From Bin80 sp026709335 (lineage in GTDB: Bacteria; Bacteroidota; Rhodothermia; Rhodothermales; Bin80): a stretch of DNA of 64,000 bases. The notes below the pieces were generated by a model, which saw only the letters and a program-made list of their open reading frames with translations, searched no databases and had not been told where the DNA came from. Of this stretch, positions 24,628 to 33,985 are shown in pieces. The stretch is taken from positions 2,542,001 to 2,606,000 of the forward strand of contig OZ241385.1 in the NCBI GenBank assembly GCA_965200825.1, given 5' to 3'. A program made the position numbers and the translations under genes. How positions within the stretch are numbered: position 1 is the stretch's first letter; each line of letters opens with the position of its first letter.

Positions 24628-26634
24628 TCACAGTTTCCATACGACGCTAAGAGACATTAATGGAATCAGACGTTGAATCCCCTTCCGGGCGGCTCGGCGA
24701 ATCACTTGCTCACTTGTAGCGGGGAGTTGACCATAGAGGTTGTACCTCAATCGCTGCCAGTTCGCCCATGCATCGAGCCGTAAAACGGTCTGACCACGAA
24801 TCCAGTATACTGCCCCCGACGGCCCAGCCTGTATGACCCATCGCTTTCCTGGTCTTGTGATGGTCCCTAATGTTGTCACCGTCTCGTCACTTGACAACTG
24901 GTATTGTACAGTAATTGCTCGATCGTAATCACTTCGCAAAAACGTACGCCATCCGAGTTCTCCTCGCAGTCGACGCCCTGTCTGTACACGAAACCAGGCG
25001 CTGTAGGTTCTGAGGGTATCAAAGGGGATTTCAGTAAAAGACTCCCATCTCAATCGACCCAGGCGCAAGTCCGAAAAGCTTGCGGTCATCTTCAAATCTG
25101 TATCTGCAAAGATACGATGTTCCATGTCCGACTCCAGACGTATCTCACGCGCGGACTGATCCGATGATCTGCGCCCGGGCAACACGAAGTCATCCGTCGT
25201 ATAAGCAGCTCGTACTTCACTGGCTAATCGAATACTGGTCATCGGTGCGGGTGTCCATTCCATGGATGGACGCAATCGAAGGGTTCGCTGAACGCTATTT
25301 TCTGCCGAACGCTCGGCATTCAGAAATACCGTATGATGATATGACCCAAACAATCTAAGCTCTACTCTCAGGTATCGGCTTCGACGATGACTGATGGCAA
25401 GCATGCCTGTGTGATAGATCTCATCTCGATCATCCAGGTTTACGATTGGGGTATCATGACGTACAATTCGCGAACTTCCTGTGAATAGAACCATCAGTGA
25501 AGGCAATACCTCACCACGGAGGTTTCCACTAAGGGCAAAGACTCCTTCATCATAATCTGCCTGCTGCAGAAGTGCTCGCTTCTGTGCCGCTTCGGATGGA
25601 GGTAACTCTTCCCGATTACTGAGGCTCCGATGCTCGTTAATTGCCCCGTACTCGGCACGCAACTGTGCATCGATCCGCTCTCGTTCATAATGTAGGCTGA
25701 CCTGCCCTGTAAGTGCCTGACGTGCAAAATTCGTCTCAAATGTGATCGACTGTTCGGGAGCCCTTGGTGTACGTATGCGTCTTTGGTTCAACCGAAGATC
25801 GGCTTGAGCAATCACTCGAAGCCCCTTCATGAGAGGTGCCTGAATCTGAAAGTTGGCATCCAATGTGTCACTCGTCGTAGCTTCAATGGATTCCGGATCC
25901 CTCATCTGCCCACGATTCAGAAAAGATACCGCCTGATAAGTATCCCGGCGGCGGCTTGAAAAGCGCACCAGCGATTCCATTCTTGCTAAACCAAATGAAC
26001 GGGCCGCCGTCGCCGAAAGCCCTACATCTCCGATCCGACGCGGAGCGATGCGTTGCCACGCCGCGTCTGAATGAAAGGAGACACTGTATCCTTGAATTTC
26101 GCGGGGTTCGAGTGAAGCAGAAAAGGAAAATGCTGCTCCAGTGTCAACTCGTAAAGGTATTCGCTCTCCCTGACCTGCCTGTACAACACCAGGCCGGCGA
26201 TCTGTTGCAATCCCCACCGAAGGTTCTATTTTTAGAAATGTAACTGGCCTCATCTGTACCCCTGCCAGAAGTGATTGGGTTGATGCTCGACCGGACCCAA
26301 ACCAGTCAAGTCCTCCACGAATCGTAGCACTGAACTTACGCCCGATCGGGCGTAGTGCAAAAATGTTCAACCGATCTTCGTCCCTGAAACGAAGCCGATT
26401 ATTGAACTGCAGATACGCATCCGACTGGAACCGGTTAGTCATATCTATCTTCCAGCGTCCAAAATATACGTTCCAGGCCGTCTCTGAATTCCATCGATAG
26501 TGATTGACCTCACGGGCAAATTCAGTCTTCTGCTGGAGTGAAGACTGCGCCATAGCGTGGTTGCCAGAGGCCCCCGACACCATTATAAATCCCGTCAGAA
26601 ACACTCTCTTGAAGTAAGCCCACTGCATTAGCAT
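24628..26634 (-). CDS. probable outer-membrane beta-barrel protein, family not recognised
   Basis: A 668-residue exported protein with a signal peptide ending near 'GNHAMAQ' (residue about 30). The mature part consists of many alternating-polarity strands of 9-12 residues ('AYLQFNNRLRFRDEDRLNIF', 'TGQVSLHYERERIDAQLRAE') with arginine-rich turns and aromatic strand ends, and finishes with an outer-membrane-type strand 'LMSLSVVWKL'. That pattern fits a large beta-barrel with roughly two dozen strands. No plug or peptidase domain is seen. ATG at 26634 or 26628. It lies just downstream of the HIT gene on the same strand. Confidence 0.65.
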   Translation of the reverse strand: MLMQWAYFKRVFLTGFIMVSGASGNHAMAQSSLQQKTEFAREVNHYRWNSETAWNVYFGRWKIDMTNRFQSDAYLQFNNRLRFRDEDRLNIFALRPIGRKFSATIRGGLDWFGSGRASTQSLLAGVQMRPVTFLKIEPSVGIATDRRPGVVQAGQGERIPLRVDTGAAFSFSASLEPREIQGYSVSFHSDAAWQRIAPRRIGDVGLSATAARSFGLARMESLVRFSSRRRDTYQAVSFLNRGQMRDPESIEATTSDTLDANFQIQAPLMKGLRVIAQADLRLNQRRIRTPRAPEQSITFETNFARQALTGQVSLHYERERIDAQLRAEYGAINEHRSLSNREELPPSEAAQKRALLQQADYDEGVFALSGNLRGEVLPSLMVLFTGSSRIVRHDTPIVNLDDRDEIYHTGMLAISHRRSRYLRVELRLFGSYHHTVFLNAERSAENSVQRTLRLRPSMEWTPAPMTSIRLASEVRAAYTTDDFVLPGRRSSDQSAREIRLESDMEHRIFADTDLKMTASFSDLRLGRLRWESFTEIPFDTLRTYSAWFRVQTGRRLRGELGWRTFLRSDYDRAITVQYQLSSDETVTTLGTITRPGKRWVIQAGPSGAVYWIRGQTVLRLDAWANWQRLRYNLYGQLPATSEQVIRRAARKGIQRLIPLMSLSVVWKL

Positions 26635-26640
26635 GCAGAT

Positions 26641-26973
26641 TCAGCCAGGCGGCCAATTAAGTGAGCGACCGCCAAGAACATGAAGATGAAGATGATCAAC
26701 CGACTGCCCTCCATCAGATCCGCAATTGATAACAACCCGATAACCATCTGCAAGTCCTTCGCACTGGGCAACCTTATTGGCAACCACCAGAAGATGTCCA
26801 GCAAGGGCAGCATCCAGATGATCATCAAGCGCCTGCACCGGCTTTCTTGGAACGACCAACACATGGGTCGGAGCCTGTGGGGCTATATCCCTGAATGCGA
26901 CACAGATTTCGTCTTCATAAATGCGATCCGAAGGGATCTCTCCGCTAATGATGCGCTCGAACAGCGTTGGCAT
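26641..26973 (-). CDS. HIT-family nucleotide hydrolase (HinT-like)
   Basis: A 110-residue histidine-triad protein. The motif 'HLHLHV' is at residues 94-99, preceded by 'NCGSDGGQSVD' and followed by 'LGGRSLNWPPG', the ending of HinT purine-nucleoside phosphoramidases. The start at 26973 gives the family length; the open frame extends upstream with no resemblance. The barrel gene begins within seven bases of its stop, so the two are probably cotranscribed. Confidence 0.93.
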   Translation of the reverse strand: MPTLFERIISGEIPSDRIYEDEICVAFRDIAPQAPTHVLVVPRKPVQALDDHLDAALAGHLLVVANKVAQCEGLADGYRVVINCGSDGGQSVDHLHLHVLGGRSLNWPPG

Positions 26974-27053
26974 AAAACACATTGAATCTATTACCCGATT
27001 CTGAACAATACACCGTCCGCTTCGTTCCTTATCCACTCGTAAACATTCCCTGA

Positions 27054-27473
27054 ATGACAACAGTGTACATCACTCGGGAGGCACATTTTAATGCAGCTCA
27101 CCGCTTGCATAATCCTTCAAAATCAGATGAGTGGAATCAGTCAGTTTTTGGGACTTGCAATAGCCCTAACTCGCACGGACACAACTACATTCTCCAAGTC
27201 ACGGTTGCAGGTGTCCCCGACCCGGACACGGGTTACGTGATCGATCTCGGGGTCTTGAAACAAGTCATACATGAGCGTGTACTGCGCCACCTAGATCATA
27301 AAAACCTGAACTTGGATGTTCCCTTTCTTGATGGAATCATCCCGTCAACGGAAAATCTTGTGATTGCAATTTGGGATCAATTAGTCGATTCCTTGCCATC
27401 TGGTAAACTCTATCATATTCGATTACATGAAACCCCCAGAAACTCAGCTGAATACTTCGGACCGAACAAATAA
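27054..27473 (+). CDS. queD: 6-pyruvoyl-tetrahydropterin synthase / 6-carboxytetrahydropterin synthase
   Basis: A 139-residue T-fold enzyme. Zinc ligands H16, H41 and H43 and catalytic C35 are visible ('HFNAAHRL', 'GTCNSPNSHGHNY'), as is the C-terminal 'RLHETPRNSAEY' region. QueD makes 6-carboxytetrahydropterin from dihydroneopterin triphosphate for queuosine; close relatives make pyruvoyl-tetrahydropterin. The downstream folE overlaps its 3' end by 47 bases and supplies its substrate, so the pair forms a pterin operon. Confidence 0.93.
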   Translation: MTTVYITREAHFNAAHRLHNPSKSDEWNQSVFGTCNSPNSHGHNYILQVTVAGVPDPDTGYVIDLGVLKQVIHERVLRHLDHKNLNLDVPFLDGIIPSTENLVIAIWDQLVDSLPSGKLYHIRLHETPRNSAEYFGPNK

Positions 27474-28056
27474 TTCAAAGATATCTCCTGAACCAGTATC
27501 CCCTGACGAGGAACTTGGTGCTCACGTACTGGAAATGCTACGCCTGTTGGGCGAAGACCCCGGGCGTGAGGGGTTGCTGAAGACCCCCGAACGTGTTGCT
27601 AAATCCCTTTCATTCCTCACAGAAGGGTATCACATTGATGCAAAAGCAATCTTGAGATCCGCCATCTTTGAAGAGCAATACGACGAGATGATTCTCGTAC
27701 GTGACATTGATGTGTTTAGTCTGTGCGAGCATCACATGCTTCCCTTCATTGGTAAGGCTCACGTTGCCTATATCGCACAGAATCATATTGTTGGGCTGAG
27801 TAAAATCCCCCGCGTCGTAGATGCTTATGCCCGTCGCCTCCAAGTGCAAGAACGCTTGACAGTTCAAATCAGGGATACGATTGATGAAGTACTCCAGCCG
27901 GTCGGTACCGCGGTCGTCATTGAAGCTACCCATCTATGTATGTCCATGCGTGGAGTACAGAAACAGAATGCGATTACGGCGACCAGTGCAATGAGCGGCG
28001 CTTTTTTGCTGGAGGGAACAGCACGTGCAGAATTTATGCGCCTGGTCCAATCATAG
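27427..28056 (+). CDS. folE: GTP cyclohydrolase I
   Basis: A 209-residue enzyme converting GTP to 7,8-dihydroneopterin triphosphate, the first step of folate and queuosine pterins. Zinc ligands are C100, H103 and C171 ('SLCEHHMLPF', 'ATHLCMSMRGV'). The family block 'GLLKTPERVAKSL' and the later 'GLSKIPRVVDAYARRLQVQE' are intact. The first 25 residues are a variable tail read within the end of queD, so translation is probably coupled. The enzyme is the zinc-dependent type I. Confidence 0.97.
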   Translation: MKPPETQLNTSDRTNNSKISPEPVSPDEELGAHVLEMLRLLGEDPGREGLLKTPERVAKSLSFLTEGYHIDAKAILRSAIFEEQYDEMILVRDIDVFSLCEHHMLPFIGKAHVAYIAQNHIVGLSKIPRVVDAYARRLQVQERLTVQIRDTIDEVLQPVGTAVVIEATHLCMSMRGVQKQNAITATSAMSGAFLLEGTARAEFMRLVQS

Positions 28057-28066
28057 ATTGTCCAGT

Positions 28067-28633
28067 TCAATTCATTCTCAGATCGTGCGGATAGCCCGCT
28101 ATGATTGCATATTTACCGCCCATTTCCTGAAGAACCGTCTGCCATAACGTCAAGGGCTCCTGCTCAAAGATCATGCGTGCCTGCCCTCGTGTCACAATCC
28201 AGTATTCTCTTTCAAGTTCAGCATTGAGCTGCCCCGGCGCCCAACCGGAGTATCCTGCAAAAAAGCGAATTTGCTTTGCCGTAAGGGAGTGATCTCTTTT
28301 GACCATTCTGACCACATCTTCAAATTCCCCACAAAAAAACACATTAGGAGCCACCGGAAGAGAGTTCTGTATATGATCCCCACAGCGGTGCAGATAGGTT
28401 ATTGAATTTCGAGCGACCGGGCCACCGTAATAAACGAGATGAGGATGCAATTCCTTATCCATCAGCCGATCCAGTGTTAAATCCATTGGGAAGTTCAGGA
28501 CCAATCCCAAACTTCCCTCTTCGTCATGTACACACAGGAGAACAACCGTCCTGTGAAATATATCTTCAAGTTGGCTTGGAGGACCAATCAGCACATCACC
28601 GGGCTCAACAGTTACAGGTTTAGGTTCTGCCAT
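28067..28633 (-). CDS. yqgE: YqgE/AlgH family protein
   Basis: A 188-residue cytoplasmic protein of the DUF179 family: 'GDVLIGPPSQLEDIFHRTVV' near the N-terminus, 'GSLGLVLNFP', 'YYGGPV' and 'RFFAGYSGWAPGQLNAELER'. The family is conserved but its molecular role is unsettled; AlgH was linked to alginate regulation in Pseudomonas. The start at 28633 is preferred over longer options because 'M-A-E-P-K' leads straight into the conserved block. Its 5' end overlaps the upstream hypothetical gene by 22 bases. Confidence 0.93.
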   Translation of the reverse strand: MAEPKPVTVEPGDVLIGPPSQLEDIFHRTVVLLCVHDEEGSLGLVLNFPMDLTLDRLMDKELHPHLVYYGGPVARNSITYLHRCGDHIQNSLPVAPNVFFCGEFEDVVRMVKRDHSLTAKQIRFFAGYSGWAPGQLNAELEREYWIVTRGQARMIFEQEPLTLWQTVLQEMGGKYAIIAGYPHDLRMN

Positions 28634-29106
28634 TCGTTTGACTCTAATAATGCTTTCAGTGCCCCGCACCAATGATCCGCATTCCTAGTGATAGTCGAAA
28701 TATTGACCTGTTGGAATCTCGGAAATAATTCCATTAACATAGCCGGAATTTCCTCCCAGGCCTCCTCACGGATCAAGTCTGCAAGATCATCCGCTGCCTT
28801 TCTGCTCCAAAGCCAATCATTACGAAGAGTCTCCGCACGCTTCCAATAATTACGCTCATCCCATACACCAGCACTGTGCTCGATGGTCTCATAAATCCCG
28901 CGTAGCGAAAAAACAAACAAGGCCGCCATGTCCTTTTCTTCATCATCAAAATGAGCTCTCTCAGCCAACAAGCGCAGTAATTCTGCGCAGGTTCGAATGT
29001 AGGCGTTACGCTTCTTGGCCGGTGTATTTCCAGTGTGAATTACTCGTCCCATCCCGCTCAGAATGAGTATAGGGTTACTCTCTTCATCAGCAATGAACTC
29101 ATGCAC
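28612..29106 (-). CDS. hypothetical helical protein
   Basis: A 164-residue soluble protein with no recognised family. It looks largely alpha-helical, with acidic and tryptophan-rich segments ('AERAHFDDEEKDMAALFVFS', 'VWDERNYWKRAETLRNDWLW') and no signal or membrane helix. It overlaps the start of yqgE by 22 bases on the same strand, so the two are probably one operon. The coupling to a widely conserved gene suggests it is a real gene. Confidence 0.65.
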   Translation of the reverse strand: MHEFIADEESNPILILSGMGRVIHTGNTPAKKRNAYIRTCAELLRLLAERAHFDDEEKDMAALFVFSLRGIYETIEHSAGVWDERNYWKRAETLRNDWLWSRKAADDLADLIREEAWEEIPAMLMELFPRFQQVNISTITRNADHWCGALKALLESNEWQNLNL

Positions 29107-29426
29107 TTAACAACACATTACAAACAGTGCATCCTATCTGATACCGATTACTTTCACAAAAATCCTGCTTAATAGAATGGATAACTTGTATCATGGGATG
29201 CAGCATTTTAGACATTCTCGAGAGCAAACTGCGACTTATCCTTCAGTTGTCACTCATTAATTTTGAAAAACCTTTATCCTCAACCTGCCAGTGACTACCA
29301 AGGATGAAGTGATAGCAATTACGGCAACATTCTGGGATATCCTGATGTATTTCCCTATTTTTAGGAACATGTTCTTGCCATCACCCAGAGTATAATGATG
29401 ATACGGCACGGATTACCCTAGGATGA
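29107..29426. other. spacer between the hypothetical gene and a propeller gene
   Basis: About 320 bases with no supported gene, repeat or clear terminator. It does not contain the 101-bp repeat seen near the other accessory loci. Confidence 0.5.
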
Positions 29427-30473
29427 CTATGGTTCAATAAACCGATATATCTCAATGACTGGATTAATCGATTCAATCTCATCACCTAGTTGGGTAATTC
29501 GATAAGTCAGCCCATGTTTCCCCTGATCAAAGTCATATTTCACACCTAACTGTTCTGCAATAAGTAATCCTTCTTTTGTAAATAGCTGGTATCCATTGTC
29601 TTTAGGCCCACGATATTGCACCATGATGATTTTATCGGTAAGTTCAAATATCTCACTCGTCAACGTAGTACTGGCAAAAATTTTGCCAGCAGCTCTCATT
29701 AACGCCGCCATGTCTGTGCTGTTAGCAGCCGGAATATCTTCTTTGATATCCTGAAACCATGGTGTTCGATGAGAAAAACTGGACTCTATAGTTCCGTCGA
29801 AGTCTATTTTCAGTATGTCCCGTTCCACAGCTCTGGCAACGAACACGTGTGTTTGATCTGCTACAATGCCGCCCATATTTATTCTGTCACTCGCGTTAGG
29901 AAATTTACTGGACGGTAAATCAATCTCTCTAATCGTTTCCCCCTCGGTGGTCATAAGCCTGACTGATGATGTCGTTTTGTGGGTGTAGTATCCAACAAGA
30001 GTTCCCTGATTGCTTACATCCAAAAAGCCCGCCATGGTCAGAGTATAATCTGAATGGACGCTTCCCAGACATTCTCCTTCGGATGTGAACCGATACCCCC
30101 AAGGTCCGGCATTGGCAAGGAAAATGGACTGATCACCAACAAACACAGCATTTACAGGTCGGACTTCAAAACCCGGGTGACAGTAGGATGGGTCCAGTGA
30201 GGCCAAAAGAGTTCCGTCCGGATCAAAGAGAAAAGCTTGGCTTCCCAGTAAGTCCGTAACCAGTAATCGTCCATCAGAGTCTACATCCAAGCTCTTGATC
30301 TGAGCAATCAACAATTCATCAGAAAGTCTTCCGTTGGGATCCGATAATGTGATTGTCTTTGATTTCTGAAAATGCCCAAGGCGAAGACTGTCACCAACTT
30401 GAGCACTCGTATCACTCGTCAATCCAATCAAAAAAAATGATACCGTAATCAGCAAGAGAAATTTCATCGGCAT
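29427..30473 (-). CDS. secreted six-bladed beta-propeller-like protein
   Basis: A 348-residue protein with a signal peptide ('KFLLLITVSFFLIGLTSDTS' then AQ, residues about 4-25). Propeller blades are visible as 'IKSLDVDSDGRLLVTDLLGS', 'AFLFDPDGTLLASLD', 'YRFTSEGECLGSV' and 'ILKIDFDGTIESS'. It belongs to the same broad family as the genes at 18841 and 39887, but it is a plain secreted protein without a lipobox and no peptide gene lies next to it. It lies between the yqgE operon and murJ. Ligand unknown. Confidence 0.72.
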   Translation of the reverse strand: MPMKFLLLITVSFFLIGLTSDTSAQVGDSLRLGHFQKSKTITLSDPNGRLSDELLIAQIKSLDVDSDGRLLVTDLLGSQAFLFDPDGTLLASLDPSYCHPGFEVRPVNAVFVGDQSIFLANAGPWGYRFTSEGECLGSVHSDYTLTMAGFLDVSNQGTLVGYYTHKTTSSVRLMTTEGETIREIDLPSSKFPNASDRINMGGIVADQTHVFVARAVERDILKIDFDGTIESSFSHRTPWFQDIKEDIPAANSTDMAALMRAAGKIFASTTLTSEIFELTDKIIMVQYRGPKDNGYQLFTKEGLLIAEQLGVKYDFDQGKHGLTYRITQLGDEIESINPVIEIYRFIEP

Positions 30474-30597
30474 GAATCAGTTTTCTTCGACGTTGTGTAT
30501 AGGACGGAGGAATCCAAAGACGGGTTCGGACACATTCAATGATTTTACTTACCCAATATAGTGAACCGAGAGCAACTCGTGGGAGCTTTCCATCATA

Positions 30598-32259
30598 TCA
30601 CCTCCACCTTCCTATCCAGTCCATCAACTCTGGATATCCTCTTATTTTTGCCAAGATCAAATAGGTTCCGGCAAACACAGAAGTGACAATAACACCGATC
30701 ACGATGGGGCTCCAGTTTTGTGCAACAACCCATAAAACAGAGGAAGGAATCAGTGCAATCACCCCGAGTGAGGTCATTTTGCCCACGGTGCGCCATGGAA
30801 TCAATGCTCCCCCAAGTCGGCGCTTCAATATCCTCACGAGAAACCACCATTCAACCCAGGCAGCTACCGTGCTGCCAATCGCCAGTCCAACTGCACCGAA
30901 ATACAGTCTTGAAACCTCCACCCCCGGAATAAAAAATACGGGCACCTGATCGAGTACAAACATAGCCGGAATTGCAACGATGATGGCAATAAACGCTCGG
31001 ACTCCTGCCATACGTGCTGGTGTACGAGTATCCCCTTGGGCCCAGAATCCATTTTGTAATAGACGGCTGCTAACAGTCGCCAACAGCCCGAAACTGTAGG
31101 CAGCCAAAATTATGTAGGCCAGCCAATTATCATCCACCCCAAACAATCCTCCCCTGTAAATGGCACCAATGATTGTATACCCCAGTACGATATACCCAAG
31201 AGCCGTAGGGATGGCCAAAAACAATCCCTGACGCAATCCGGATCGTATCCGCTCCGCCATCTGTGGTAAGCTACTCATGCCGATTCGTGTCAACTCTGGT
31301 AATTCCGCTGCTGCGACCGAGAGTCCAAAAAGTGAAATCGGAAGGATGTACAGAACCTGTGCGTAGCCTATACTTGCCACAGCTCCTTCGATCAGAAGGG
31401 TCGCAAGTAATATGTCCAAGTATGCTGACAGTTGGGCAACCCCTCGACCTGCAAGTGCTGGTCCCACAGCAGCCAATGATTGACGAACTCCGTCTGCTTG
31501 TGTTGAAAAACTCAACCTGAACCCTTTGATCACCAAAAACACCGATGGCAACTGAATTACAAACTGCAGCAAGCCACCAAATATCCCACCAACAAAAACC
31601 GCGGTTAACAGTCGCGTAAGAGTTTCTGGCAACATGGTGCCTTTGATATCACCTGGAAAATAGCCTGCATGGCTTCCGACCCCTAACAACACGCTGATGA
31701 TCGTCACATTCCACAATACTGGTGCAAAATAGGGCATCAAGAAACGACGATGACTATTCAGAACTCCCAGCGCCCACGAAGATAGAACAAGAATTCCTGC
31801 CATTGGAAATGCCAGGCGGATCATATCAACGGCGAGCAATAACCTATCTACTTCCCGTATCCCTGCAGCCACCTCGGCCGCATCTCCCACAAACCCGCGC
31901 ATCAAGATTGAACAAATAGGATGGGCCAGCCAGATCCCAATCACCACGCCGGTACAGACCACGGCCGTCAGCAATCCCAGAATACTTCCAGCAAATCGCC
32001 CCGCTGCCTCAGGCCTTCCTTCCTCAAGCATTTTGCTGTATACTGGGATAAATGCCGCCGACATCGTACCTTCTCCGAGTAGATTCTGAAGGGCATTCGG
32101 TGCCTGGAACGCCGCTCTAAGTACATCTGCATGCGCTCCACTTCCGAAATAACGAGCCATGATGCTCCATCGAACCAAACCTAATACACGGCTTGCAAGT
32201 ATCCCGAGTGCCACGATAAAAGCTCGATTTCCTGTTGGAAACTTTGATTGATCAGTCAT
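30598..32259 (-). CDS. murJ: lipid II flippase MurJ
   Basis: A 553-residue polytopic membrane protein of the MviN/MATE-like family that flips lipid II for peptidoglycan synthesis. Key family segments are present: 'ASRVLGLVRWSIMARYFG', 'NLLGEGTMSAAFIPVYS', a series of about 14 membrane helices, and 'RLLQNGFWAQGDTRTPARMA'. Start at 32259 is chosen over a start 16 codons upstream because it gives a short cytoplasmic tail before helix 1. It diverges from ruvA with about 50 bases between. Confidence 0.95.
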   Translation of the reverse strand: MTDQSKFPTGNRAFIVALGILASRVLGLVRWSIMARYFGSGAHADVLRAAFQAPNALQNLLGEGTMSAAFIPVYSKMLEEGRPEAAGRFAGSILGLLTAVVCTGVVIGIWLAHPICSILMRGFVGDAAEVAAGIREVDRLLLAVDMIRLAFPMAGILVLSSWALGVLNSHRRFLMPYFAPVLWNVTIISVLLGVGSHAGYFPGDIKGTMLPETLTRLLTAVFVGGIFGGLLQFVIQLPSVFLVIKGFRLSFSTQADGVRQSLAAVGPALAGRGVAQLSAYLDILLATLLIEGAVASIGYAQVLYILPISLFGLSVAAAELPELTRIGMSSLPQMAERIRSGLRQGLFLAIPTALGYIVLGYTIIGAIYRGGLFGVDDNWLAYIILAAYSFGLLATVSSRLLQNGFWAQGDTRTPARMAGVRAFIAIIVAIPAMFVLDQVPVFFIPGVEVSRLYFGAVGLAIGSTVAAWVEWWFLVRILKRRLGGALIPWRTVGKMTSLGVIALIPSSVLWVVAQNWSPIVIGVIVTSVFAGTYLILAKIRGYPELMDWIGRWR

Positions 32260-32312
32260 TACACTCCAGCGTTTGCAAACCCTTCGTATCTTGCTAATAA
32301 CCTCCAAAAATC

Positions 32313-32894
32313 ATGATCGAACATATTGAAGGCATTCTAAGTGGTAAAGGACCTGCTCATGCAGTCATAGATGTCCATGGGGTTGGGTACCGCGTGTTCA
32401 TCCCCATGTCTACCTCTGACAAATTGCCCGAAACAGGAAAAAAGATCCGCCTGTTGATCCATCATTATACCCGGGAAGATCGTGAACATCTGTTTGGTTT
32501 TTTTTCTTCTGGAGAGCGTGCAATCTTTGAACTCTTTCTGGGCGTATCCGGAATTGGTCCGCGAATTGCTGTTGCAGCTCTTTCAACCTTGTCTCCTGAA
32601 GAATTGGTTAAACATATTACTCTGAGACAGCCTGGCATGCTACAACGCATTAGCGGGGTTGGCAGGAAAACTGCTGAACGAATTGTCGTGGAACTGTCCG
32701 ATCGCATAAAAGACCTTGATCTGGCAGAAACAGAAGGATCCAGCGCCGCCATTGCCAGGAGCGATGCTCTATCAGCTCTTGAAACCCTAGGGCTTTCCCG
32801 TGCAAAAGCTGAACAGTTATTGCGTAAGGTCATGCGAGATCATCCCAATGTAAATACAGCAGAAGAATTTGTACAACTGGCCCTCAGCCAATAA
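32313..32894 (+). CDS. ruvA: Holliday junction DNA helicase subunit RuvA
   Basis: A 193-residue Holliday-junction-binding protein that loads RuvB. It has the N-terminal OB domain ('MIEHIEGILSGKGPAHAVID'), the two helix-hairpin-helix motifs ('VSGIGPRIAVAALS', 'ISGVGRKTAERIVVEL') and the C-terminal RuvB-contact domain ('ALETLGLSRAKAEQLL'). Length is normal. ruvB and ruvC are not nearby, a common arrangement in Bacteroidota. Confidence 0.98.
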   Translation: MIEHIEGILSGKGPAHAVIDVHGVGYRVFIPMSTSDKLPETGKKIRLLIHHYTREDREHLFGFFSSGERAIFELFLGVSGIGPRIAVAALSTLSPEELVKHITLRQPGMLQRISGVGRKTAERIVVELSDRIKDLDLAETEGSSAAIARSDALSALETLGLSRAKAEQLLRKVMRDHPNVNTAEEFVQLALSQ

Positions 32895-32941
32895 TAGGTA
32901 GCTGCTCAGAATTTTTCCAATCAACGATACGATCTATTCAA

Positions 32942-33979
32942 ATGCAAAAATACTCCATTACCCGGCGCGATTTCCTCCGAAACAGTGCCGCCGCCGGCGT
33001 AGCAACTGCCCTGCAACCAAAAATACATTCCCTTGCCGGTCCTGTTGCAATCGCCAGCCAAAACGGCTTTGCAGCGGTAGCAAGGGCTGTTGAAGAAATA
33101 AACGCTGGAGCAGATGCTCTGGATGCGGTCATTGCGGGGGTAAACCTAGTGGAAGAGGACCCCAATGACATTACGGTCGGATATGGTGGCCTTCCCAACG
33201 CAGATGGTGTGGTTGAACTTGATTCTGCGGTGATGCATGGCCCGACAGGCAGGGCGGGAGCGGTAGCTTCACTTCAGGGGATAAAATACCCATCCCGGGT
33301 TGCGAAGTATGTCCTTGAACGGACGGATCATGTGTTACTGGTTGGGGAAGGCGCACAGAAATTTGCGCGAATGCATGGGTTCTCTATTGAAAATCTGCTG
33401 ACGGAAGAAGCCCGTGAAACTTGGGTGCGTTGGCGCGAAACTCTCTCAAACCGGGATGATTATCTACCTCCTCATGGCCCCGATGACGCGGATCTGGGAG
33501 AAACTTTCCATCGTGGCCCTGACCACTGGGGCACGATTCATTGCTCAGCGATTGATCTCAGGGGAAATATCAGCTCTGTTACGACCACCAGCGGATTGCC
33601 CTTCAAGATCCCTGGCCGCGTCGGAGATTCTCCAATCATTGGTGCTGGCCTGTACTGCGACAATGAAGTAGGCGCGGCCGGCTCCACGGGACGAGGTGAG
33701 GCCAATCTTGAGAATTGTTGCAGCTTCCTGATCATCGAACGAATGCGAGTGGGGGACAGCCCCCAAGATGCCTGCCTCTATGCCTGTGAGCGGATTGCAC
33801 AGAATACACATCTGGCCCGACTACAAAATGAAACAGGAGAGCCTGCATTTAATGTGTCTTTCTATGCGCTTAATAAAGCAGGGGATGTTGGTGGTGCCAG
33901 AATCCGGGGACAAGCAGAGATGGTGGTTGCCGATCGGAGTGGGGCTAGGTATATTGAAATGGCGCACCTCTTTCCCTGA
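32942..33979 (+). CDS. N4-(beta-N-acetylglucosaminyl)-L-asparaginase, Tat-exported
   Basis: A 345-residue N-terminal nucleophile hydrolase that self-cleaves before a threonine. The cleavage site is 'DHWGTIHCSAID', with T198 as nucleophile. 'DAVIAGVNLVEEDPNDITVG' and 'GRGEANL' with nearby 'AAGSTG' match the glycosylasparaginase group rather than isoaspartyl peptidase. A twin-arginine signal 'TRRDFLR' followed by an alanine-rich stretch indicates export of the folded enzyme. It probably removes asparagine from N-linked glycopeptides taken from outside. trmB follows six bases later. Confidence 0.93.
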   Translation: MQKYSITRRDFLRNSAAAGVATALQPKIHSLAGPVAIASQNGFAAVARAVEEINAGADALDAVIAGVNLVEEDPNDITVGYGGLPNADGVVELDSAVMHGPTGRAGAVASLQGIKYPSRVAKYVLERTDHVLLVGEGAQKFARMHGFSIENLLTEEARETWVRWRETLSNRDDYLPPHGPDDADLGETFHRGPDHWGTIHCSAIDLRGNISSVTTTSGLPFKIPGRVGDSPIIGAGLYCDNEVGAAGSTGRGEANLENCCSFLIIERMRVGDSPQDACLYACERIAQNTHLARLQNETGEPAFNVSFYALNKAGDVGGARIRGQAEMVVADRSGARYIEMAHLFP

Positions 33980-33985
33980 AACCGG